A DNA stretch of 27,985 nt, taken from positions 34,344-62,328 of the forward strand of contig MU647131.1 of assembly GCA_026770585.1 (NCBI GenBank). The letters run 5' to 3'. Positions within the stretch are counted from its first letter, which is position 1. The number at the start of each line of letters is the position of its first letter. Position numbers and translations under genes: made by a program. Source of the stretch: Baffinella frigidus (Eukaryota > Cryptophyceae > Cryptomonadales > Baffinellaceae). Shown piece after piece: positions 8,250 through 15,622 of this stretch. Below the pieces are notes generated by a model that worked only from the letters and a program-made list of their open reading frames with translations, had not been told where the DNA came from and made no database searches.

Positions 8250-10042
8250 GCCGTTGATGTTGACAGACCCGGCGTGGAACGGCGGACGCTGCTGCTGGCT
8301 CTGCTGCTGGCTCTGCTGCTGGCTCTGCTGCTGGTTCTGGAGGAAACGCTGCTGGTTCGAGAAGTTGCCGGCCATGGCCTGGTTGTTGAAACCCGGCGCC
8401 GCGCGACCGTTAGGCCCGAAGTTGCCCCCGACAGCCGGAGGGTACATGTGCGCCGTGGTGTTGTTGGCCGCGTGGAAGTTGGCCTGCTGCTGGATCTGCT
8501 GCTGGGCCTGAGCCTGGGCCTGCTGCTGCTGGGCCTGCTGCTGCTGCTGCTGGGCCATCAACGCGCGCTGCTGCAACATCGCGCGCTGCTGCTGAAGCAT
8601 GTTCATCGCCTCCTGCGGGAAGAAGCCCTGCGCGTTCCCGCCCCCCTGGTTGCCGTGCGGCATCTGTGCCATGCCCACGGGCGGCGCGCGGCGGTTGGCG
8701 ACGGCGAGGAGGGTCTTGTTCTCCTTGTAAGTGCCGTTGAGGATGGCGAGCTCCTTGAGCTGCGTCTTCTTGAGCTCGTCCGTGTCGTCGCTCTCGGGCG
8801 GCACCAGGAGCATCCGCACCTGTAGGGTGCAAAACGTGAGTCAGAGACGGTAGGGAATCTGGAAGCTAACGCTCATCAACCACACTCTTGTCACCTCCAT
8901 CAACCTTCCTATCCAGGATGCTTTGTCGCTGCGCCAGCGACTCACAAGTCGCCCCAGAGAAGAACAAGGCAAGAGTCTGGAGTGCGGTGGTGACGGAGCA
9001 AGGGGGAAAAGAATAGAGGAAAGACCTGACGCTCGGCGAGAAGAAGCGCAGCCTCCCGCGCATCAGGCGGGCCCTGATGCTCGATCAGAAGATGCAGTTC
9101 CTCGTTGAGGTGCTCGAACCCCGGGAGGCGCGCCTTCTGGGCCTCGAGGTGCGGGTCTGCGGAGCGGAGCGAGCCGCGCCCGCGGATGAAGAGGCGGCAG
9201 CCCGAGTCGTTCTCGAGCTGCTTGAGCGTCGCACCGCGCGGGCCGAGGAGGCGCCCGATGAAGTTGTATCCGGGGTAGTCTTGCACGGGGATGCGCACCT
9301 GTGATGAGCACGCCACGCAAGCCCGTCAGTCCCACCTCGTGCCATCCTCAAGATCAAGGCGTTCCAGTGATCCAGCAGTCAGTTTGAAAGGAGGGGGGGG
9401 TGCGGGGAAAAGCAACGGATTTGACATGAGATCGTGGATGGTGCCGTAACGCACCTTGATCTGGACCTTCTCGGCCGCCTCGGCGTGGGAAGGCGAGGAG
9501 GTCGAGGGCTCCTGGATGCGCTCCTCGGAGATCGTGGAGGTCTCGCTGGTCTCGGACTCGCGCGGAGACGGCACATCTTCTTGCTCGTCGGAGGAGGATG
9601 AGGTTTCGGTGAACGTGACCTCGGCGGCGGAGGCGAGACGCACTTCGTTGAGCGCGGAGTTCAGGAGACGCGCAGTTGCGTGGCGGGGATCGGAGGACTG
9701 TGCGCGCGAGGGAGTCTCGGGGCCGCCAAGGGGGAGAGCAGCACGGCCCACGCGTCCGGCAGGGTCAGCGGAATGGGAATGGCGAGCAGCCGGCGAGACG
9801 CAGCGCGCGGCGGCGCGGCGCTCCGTGGAGATGCGGGTGATCTCGGTTTGGAGGAGCATCTTGCTGATGGAGAACTGTCCCGCGAAGCGGCGGAGGTGCT
9901 CGAGCTCCACGGAAGCCTGCTCGAGCGTGAAGGGGCCGCGGTCCTGGGAAGCAGGAGCCTGCGCGGCGGCAGGCGGCGGCGGAGCGGCGGCGCCGCACGG
10001 CGAGCGCCCCCTCCGGGCGCTGCGGTTCGTCTTGCGAGTCAT
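7401..10042 (-). CDS. STAR-family KH RNA-binding protein (Quaking/SF1-like) with Q/N-rich tail
   Basis: Three exons on the minus strand, 10042-9455, 9298-9026 and 8819-7401, join in phase 0 with GT-AG introns of 156 and 206 nt, giving 759 aa. Residues ~45-73 (SVELEHLRRFAGQFS...LLQTEITRIS) resemble the QUA1 dimerisation helix. The KH domain starts near 197 (VRIPVQDYPGYNFIGRLLG) with the GPRG RNA-binding loop at 215-218, then CRLFIRGRGS and HLNEELHLLI. QUA2 follows at about 288-325 (LLVPPES...KKTQLKELAILNGTY). STAR proteins bind ACUAA-type RNA motifs and control splicing, stability or translation. The remaining ~430 residues are low-complexity: Gln runs, pure AAC-coded Asn runs, then an Arg/Ser/Pro-rich end. 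The donor AAG|GTGCGT at 9454 was chosen because it alone restores the KH start. It diverges from the DnaJ gene and has no telomere-like repeat in its introns. Confidence 0.93.
8107..8600 (-). repeat. Coding triplet repeats (AAC)n and (CAG)n
   Basis: On the plus strand (TTG)10 fills 8221-8250, with further TTG runs at 8137-8160. CTG-rich runs lie at 8290-8340 and 8490-8600. On the coding strand they specify poly-Asn and poly-Gln in the STAR protein. Uninterrupted AAC codons suggest recent slippage expansion. Confidence 0.92.
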
Positions 10043-10301
10043 GTGAGTGGGGATGGGGGTTGACGAGTGGGAGGGGTGGAGAGGGAAAGTGATTGTGGTG
10101 ATGGAAAATTGATGAATGCAAAATACCCGAAAAAAATGTCGTTGAATCCGCGGAATGAATTTTGCCTGTGAACAAAACGTTTGTGGGTCATCTTACACAG
10201 TCACCAACCAACTCGAATTGAATCTTCGTATATACCTAGTATACCAAAAGCTGATCAAAGTCCATATACGCGTACAGAGTTCGTCAGGTCAGGTCAGGGG
10301 G
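10043..10301. promoter_or_regulatory. Head-to-head intergenic region, likely shared promoter
   Basis: Only 259 nt separate the start codons of the divergent STAR and DnaJ genes, and the DNA is more AT-rich than either exon set. TATATA at 10229-10234 lies ~70 nt before the DnaJ ATG and is a weak TATA candidate. It contains no telomere-like repeat or MITE. Confidence 0.6.
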
Positions 10302-13300
10302 ATGAACCACCTGCGATGGGGCCTCTTGCTCCTTGCCCTGTCGCTGAACTGCGCGGCGGCAGGCAAGGACTTCTACGCCATTCTCGAGGTGCGCTCCAGC
10401 CGACAGCCTGCCTGGTCCTAAATTATTCGACCTCCAAAAACCATTCATGCCTCAACACGCAATGACGAAGCGAGCTAGCCAGCTCTGCGAATCACGGCGG
10501 AGTCCGCAGGCAAACCTCACTCCGTGCGTGTGCGAGCAGGTTGCGCGAAACGCCGACGACGCCACGATCAAACGCTCGTACAGGCAAGCCTCGTCCCCAC
10601 TCAGCCTGCAGACACGGCAGAGTCAAGGAAATGTCTGCGAGGGAGGTCTCTGCCGTGACCTCCCTCGCAGATATTTCCGTGGGGGTCAGCTCCCCATCCC
10701 ATACATATGCTGGCACGTGCTCAATTCATTTGCAGAACTCTCTCGTTGAATGCACCTCCGAAACAAAACAAGGATCCTGATGGGAAAAAACATGGATCTT
10801 GACCTGATGTAGAAACGGCGCCCGGTCGAAATTGCTGGTACAAATCGGAGTGCATTGCATCTAGCAATGCGCCCGTTGACATTTTCCAAAATCCCCGAGT
10901 TTTTGGTTCTGCCGTGACCGCCCTCGCAGACATTCCCTGGAGCTCAGCTCCCCTCTGTGCAAGCTCTAACATTCTCACTCGCTTTACAGAAAGCTCTCGT
11001 TGAAGTACCACCCCGACAAAAACAAGGATCCGAAAGCTGTCGACAAGTTCTCCGACATTGCCCGCGCGTACGAGGTCTTTTCCGAAAAGAAATCCTCACG
11101 ACACCAGCACCCTATCCCCTAAACTCCAAACCCCAAACCCTAAACCCTAAACCCTAAACCCTGAACCCTAAACCCTAACCCTAAACCCTTAACCTTAAAC
11201 CTAATCCCTAAACCCTAATCCCTAAACCCAAAACCCTCAAGACTAAACCATAAAAACGAAATGCCGTGTTTAGACCGTAAAGTTTGGCTGCTCGGCAGGT
11301 GCTGTCAGACAAGGGGAAGCGCCGCGTCTACGACCAGCAGGTGCCCCTCTCCCTCAACCCTCAACCGCAAACCCTAAATGCCTTGGAAAAGGGAGAGCGC
11401 GTCCCGGGCCAACGCGGTACACCCGCTGGGGATGCTTTGGGGTTGATTATCCTGTTTCAACGAGGCTCGTCAGAGGGATGCTGAGTCGCTGACGGTTGGA
11501 GAGTTTCGAGGTTCAGGGTTGAGGTTTAGGGTTGAGGTCGAGGGTGTCGGTCGGGTTTAGGGTCCAGGTTCAGGGTTGAGGTTTAGGTTTGAAGGTTGAG
11601 GGGTTGGGGTTTGAGAGAAGGTGGAAGGGTGATGGCGATCTCGTGTGGGGCGCAGGGAGAAGATGGGCTGAACCGGCACGAGCAGCGCGAGGGGCAGGGC
11701 TCCAGCCAGCAGGACATGTTCTCGCAGATGTTCGGCGGGAGGGGGCGACAGGGGGGGGGGCAGCCCAAGGGGCCTGACGTGGAGATAGACCTCGAGGTTT
11801 CGCTCGCGGATATCTTCACTGGGAAGCAGGTCGCCCGTGTCCCTCCCCGGCTAGGGTACATTTCAGGGGTAAGGGTTTTCATCATCGGTTTATCTTCGTA
11901 TACGTTGTATACTTGGTAAAATACGACTCTAGGTAGGTCCCTCGAGATTATCTTCTCTCTCGTGTGACCTCAGCTCACTGTCGTCACTGTCATCACCTGT
12001 CATCATCATGCCAGCACCTCCCCTTTGAATATCCCAAAAAGTCGGCATCCCGCACGCCTGAGAGCGCGCGCGGTCCCTTGGCCATGTCCCTGCGTTTGAC
12101 CAGTCCGGCACCGTTTGTGGTGTTTGACCATCGCGGCTCCGAGCAGGTGGAAATGCTGGTGCGGAAGCAGGTTGTCTGCCGACAGTGTGCGGGTACCTGC
12201 CCACGCCCCACCCCCAATCATGTCGTGCGCTGGAAATGGCTGGAGCAACTGTGTGGCGTCGGCTGTGAATTGCGAGCAAGCGTCTCGTCTTGCAGAATAC
12301 ACAGTGCTCACTGAGAGAAGCTGGCACGATGCATCGAGGCGGCTATCACCAAGTACCACGTGTTCGGATCCCATGGTCAACACACAACGGCAGGTGAGGA
12401 TTCGACTGATGTCAGAGTCAACAGACCCACACCCAGCCGCATCGCGGTGTAAGTTGACAAAATTGCGTAAGTTGACGAGGCGACACGGTCCCGGGTGGCA
12501 GGGTCGGGGGCGCGCAACCCCGGGGATCTGAAGCAGTGCAAGACCTGCGGGGGGAGCGGCGTCAAGGTTGTTCGCCAGCAGATCGCACCGGGTTTCGTGC
12601 AGCAGATGCAGGTGCCCTCAACACGCAACCCGGAACCCGGAACCCAAGCCCGAAGCCCGAAGCCCTGAACCTTGAAAACCTGAAGCTTGAAACCCAAACC
12701 TGGAAACTGAAAATTGAAACGCAAACCCTAAACCCTAAACCCTAAACCCTAAACCCTAAACCCTAAACCCTAAACCCTGAACCCTGAACCCGAAACCCGA
12801 AACCCGAAACCTGAAACCCTAAGCCCCGAAACAGGAGACACGAAACACGAAACACCTAAACACCTAAACCCTACACTGTTCACCCTAAATCCTAAACCCC
12901 AAACCCTAAACCCTGAACCCTAACCCCTAAATCCTGAGCTATTACCAGGTTCCCTGCACCGCCTGCAGTGGGAAAGGCACAACAATTTCGCACCCGTGCC
13001 CTTCATGCAAAGGCTCCAAGGTACCACCCCGCGACTTTGAGTGCTACTTCCGAACCACGGACCACGTTACTGCTCCGGACTCGAGTCCCACTCGCTTCTC
13101 AGTTTTGTCGGCGGTTCAAGTGTTACCTACGTTATGCCGTGGAAGGGGTGCGTGTTACCCACCGTTGAAACGATTTTTGCCGTGGTACGTATCCCTGACA
13201 TAGCACAGAAGTGTGATGAAGCGAGGATGTTTGAGGTCCGGGCGCTCGGCGCTTCGCCAGGCTGAAGATAACGACTTGATTGGTACCAACATCCCCCCTC

Positions 13301-15144
13301 ACGGTGACTAGGGTGCCGCAGGACCGAGAGAGAGTCACGACTTGATTGATAAGAACATGGCCACCTGCATTCCCCGCCAAGGTGCCTATGGTGTCGCAGG
13401 ACCTAGAGAGACGCTGTGCACGCGTTTGAAAATGTAAACAATTCATCACCCCCCCTCTATGCCGACAGGTGTCACTAAGCACGGAGAACGTGGTGATCAA
13501 GGCTAGGTTGCCGCAGGACCTAGAGAGAGTCCTGCGGCACCCCACCCTCCTGACAAACGCGCTACCCTCTGGGAATACAACCCCATGTAGGATGATCACA
13601 GTGACTTTACAAATGTTTGAGGATGACCGGAGTGACTTTACACAGGTGTCGCTAGGCACGGAGAACGTAGTGGTGGACGTCGAGCGGGGGGCGCCGGACG
13701 GACACTCCATCAAGTTCGAGCAGCAGAGCGACCAGCATCCAGACAAGGAGGCCGGGAACCTCAACTTCAAGCTCCGTTCGGTGCCGCACAAGGTCTTTTC
13801 GCGCGACAGCAACAACTTGAAGATGACCATGGTACCCCCCCCTCAATCCTAAACCCTAAACCCTGAACCCTGAACCCTAAAACCTAGACCATAAACCCTG
13901 AACCTTAACCCTAAACCCTGAACCCGAAACCCGAAACCTTGAACCCTAAACCCTCACCCCTAAACCTCAAACCCTAAACACTAAACCCGAAACCCGAAAC
14001 CCGAAACCCGAAACCCGAAACCCTAGACCCTAATCACTACACCCTAAACCCTAAACCCTAAACCCTAAACCCTGAACCCTAAACCCTAAACCCTAAACCC
14101 TAAACTCTGAACCCAAAACCCAAAACCCAAAACCCAAACCTCAAAACCCGACGCCTAACCCTTTGCACCAGGTGCTGTCCCTAGGAGAAGCGCTGCTCGG
14201 GTTTTCGCGGGAGGTTGAACACCTCGATGGCCACAAGGTCTCTCTCCCTCCCCCGTTTTTCCCTGCTTCTGCGATTGATGGTATCCCTCAAGTGACCAGG
14301 CCGTCAAATTTGCAGGCCAAGAGGTCCTAGGCAGGTCCTAGGGCCCTACGGTAGGGCGTATGAGCCTACTGGCCACTTACGGGATAGGGTTCAGGGTTCC
14401 CCGCTCCCCCGCTCTGCTCCTCGCGGATGGTATGCAGGATGCACCTTGGATCCCCCGTGTGCGTGCGGGGTACGAGGGTTGGAGACCGTTGTGGCAGCGT
14501 GTAACCGCCAGGGTGCTGAGTGTAACCGCCAGGGTGCACGTGCGGTAGGTGACTGTGGAGGACGAGGGGACGACCCAGCACGGCCGCACCCGCCGAGTGC
14601 AAGGCACCTTCCTACCCCCACCCTGATCCATGCTGACCCCGAGCCCCTCCACCAAATCAAATCAAACCGGACACAAGAGCTGCGTCGCCTCCCCTGGCCT
14701 TCGCACGTGAACCGTTTTGTATGGGTGCGTATTCACGCATGTGCTGTGCACGGAATGGCTTGGTGGTCCGCGGTGTGGGGTCCGACCGGAGATGGCGAAA
14801 GCATCATCAAACGAACCCGGAGTGAATGAGCGGACGGCGCAGGCGAGGGTATGGCCTCAACCCTATCCCTTCAGTGGCCAGTAGGTGCATACGCCCTACC
14901 GTAGGGCCCTGGGACCTACCTAGGACCTCGTCGGGGTCAATCTTGACCCCATGGCCACTTAAGGGGTATTATGATCCCTAAACCCTAAACCCTAAACCCT
15001 GATGCAGGCGAGGGTATGCCCGAGCACAACTTTGCTTCGAACCGCGGAGACCTCCTCGTGCACTTCGAAGTGGAGATGCCCAAGACGCTCACCCCGGAGC
15101 AGAAGAAGGTGCTCGGCCAAGTCCTCAGCAAGGCGCCGCCGTGA
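10302..15144 (+). CDS. ER-lumenal type I DnaJ/Hsp40 co-chaperone (ERdj3/Scj1-like)
   Basis: Twelve exons join in frame to 367 aa: 10302-10388, 10540-10583, 10990-11074, 11299-11340, 11656-11829, 12147-12192, 12502-12611, 12949-13020, 13646-13831, 14172-14237, 14549-14603 and 15008-15144 (TGA). Residues 1-20 are a signal peptide ([16 protein letters not shown]). The J domain runs from ~22 to 85 with HPD at 51-53 ([14 protein letters not shown]), followed by a Gly-rich linker. The zinc domain has CRQCAGSG (155), CKTCGGSG (172), CTACSGKG (199) and CPSCKGSK (213, last Gly lost). The C-terminal client-binding part carries [22 protein letters not shown] and GEALLGF...EHLDGHK. The signal peptide and absence of a membrane segment suggest work with lumenal Hsp70 (BiP). 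There is no KDEL-type tail (ends LSKAPP). Introns 2 and 11 start with GC. Introns 3, 4, 7, 9 and 11 carry telomere-like repeat. Confidence 0.95.
10627..10678. repeat. 22-bp inverted repeat in DnaJ intron 2
   Basis: Arms 10627-10648 and 10657-10678 differ at one position and flank an 8-nt loop. The arm core is CTGCGAGGGAGGTC. The right arm overlaps the start of a larger duplicated segment (10649-10788). Confidence 0.88.
10649..11031 (+). repeat. Decayed duplicate of intron end plus exon 3 start
   Basis: The sequence 10649-10788 resembles 10908-11031. Both start TCTGCCGTGACC(T/G)CCCTCGCAG and run through a CAG acceptor into CTCTCGTTGAA and AAACAAGGATCC. Only the second copy is the true exon 3 (HPD motif); the first has frame-breaking changes. 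The copies lie ~259 nt apart. Confidence 0.88.
11116..11245 (+). repeat. C-strand telomere-like repeat in DnaJ intron 3
   Basis: About seventeen CCCTAAA/CCCTAAT-type 7-mers lie in the 224-nt intron 11075-11298. Confidence 0.93.
11346..11611 (+). repeat. Mixed-orientation telomere-like repeats in DnaJ intron 4
   Basis: A short C-strand piece (CCCTCAA, 11352-11377) lies after the donor. A G-strand stretch (TTGAGG, TTTAGGG, 11507-11611) lies ahead of the acceptor at 11655. This reverses the usual arrangement in the window. Confidence 0.82.
12628..12936 (+). repeat. C-strand telomere-like repeat in DnaJ intron 7
   Basis: CCCTAAA runs (12724-12777) are followed by CCCGAAA variants and AAACACCTAAACACC. 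The stretch almost fills the 337-nt intron and ends 12 nt before the acceptor. Confidence 0.93.
13266..13550. repeat. Imperfect tandem repeats in DnaJ intron 8
   Basis: Units containing ACGACTTGATTG...AACAT and (G/T)CCGCAGGACC(T)AGAGAGAG start near 13270 and 13336. A partial unit at about 13500 ends in an inverted GTCCTGCGGCACC. Confidence 0.75.
13463..13679 (+). repeat. Duplicated acceptor plus exon 9 start of DnaJ
   Basis: GACAGGTGTCACTAAGCACG (from 13464) and CACAGGTGTCGCTAGGCACG (13641) continue into near-identical GGAGAACGT(G/A)GTG(A/G)T. The first copy departs from the conserved protein after [10 protein letters not shown]. The second continues into [11 protein letters not shown] and is the true exon. 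Confidence 0.9.
13846..14162 (+). repeat. C-strand telomere-like repeat filling DnaJ intron 9
   Basis: CCCTAAA dominates, with homogenised CCCGAAA (13983-14022) and CCCAAAA (14110-14138) blocks. The repeats run from 14 nt after the donor to 10 nt before the acceptor of a 340-nt intron. Confidence 0.95.
14282..14386 (+). mobile_element. MITE family A, copy 3 (DnaJ intron 10)
   Basis: A 105-bp element with termini TATCCCTCAAGTGACCA and TGGCCACTTACGGGATA and core GGTCCTAGGGCCCTACGG. It has the same orientation as copies 1 and 2. Confidence 0.93.
14839..15018 (+). repeat. Direct repeat of exon 12 start flanking MITE and telomere-like DNA
   Basis: GCAGGCGAGGGTATG is exact at 14839-14853 and 15004-15018. 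The second copy is the acceptor and start of the last DnaJ exon. Between them lie MITE A copy 4 and four CCCTAAA units (14976-15000). Confidence 0.92.
14874..14968 (-). mobile_element. MITE family A, copy 4, inverted (DnaJ intron 11)
   Basis: A 95-bp element whose reverse complement aligns with copy 3 along its length (CCCTACCGTAGGGCCC core). It lies on the other side of the 55-nt exon 11 from copy 3, in opposite orientation. Confidence 0.93.
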
Positions 15145-15324
15145 GCTTCCGTTGTGTGAGCAACCGTGCTGCGTCACGTGCAGGGGGTGTCTCCAATACA
15201 CGCCATGTACAGGAATCCACGGTGTCTGTGGGGTGGTCTCATGCGCCTTGGCATTGCCCTCCCGTACATTGAGGACCCTAGAAGTTGTTGCACAGAGGTG
15301 CCTGGAATGTGAGGAAACGCTCCC

Positions 15325-15461
15325 TACAGGGATACCTCGCCTTGTTCGTGGGCCGGTCGCGATATTAAGTCAACCCTCTGGTACTAAATTCAGAACACGC
15401 AGGGTTCGAATCCGTTCCATATTCTCAAGTTCCGGGCTCTTGTACACGAGGTATCCCTGTA
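15325..15461. mobile_element. MITE related to family B
   Basis: A 137-bp element with 15-bp perfect TIRs TACAGGGATACCTCG and CGAGGTATCCCTGTA. The outer ends resemble family B (TACAGGGGTACCTCG) but the interior is unrelated. It lies ~180 nt after the DnaJ stop codon. Confidence 0.82.
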
Positions 15462-15622
15462 CTGTACATGTAGGTCAAAATCGTCCATCCGGTTACATGG
15501 ACGATTCAGCTCCAAAGCATTAAAGAGAGATGTCCTTGCCGCATGTCGCCGGATCGAGGGGATATTGAGGTGGGCGGGACTTTGCGGCGCGGGGAGACGG
15601 CGTTGGCCCGTGTCGTGCATAC

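Noticed and set aside
7479-8825. Long plus-strand open frames rich in Leu or Val (7684-8511, 8199-8825)
   Set aside because: They are antisense shadows of the STAR exon; poly-Leu arises from the complement of Gln/Asn codons.
9326-9454. Continuation of STAR exon 1 to its stop at 9326
   Set aside because: The frame would end before the KH domain, and the nearby donor at 9335 breaks the frame. The donor at 9454 (AAG|GTGCGT) joins in phase to the KH start.
13132-13830. 232-codon minus-strand open frame
   Set aside because: It lies antisense to DnaJ intron 8 and exon 9, shows no domain, and is built largely from the intron's tandem repeats.
15370-15440. tRNA gene or tRNA-derived SINE (GGGTTCGAATCC looks like a B box)
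   Set aside because: The T-stem has mismatches, the anticodon-type stem leaves an 8-nt loop, and no D-arm or acceptor stem forms. The sequence lies inside a MITE-like element.
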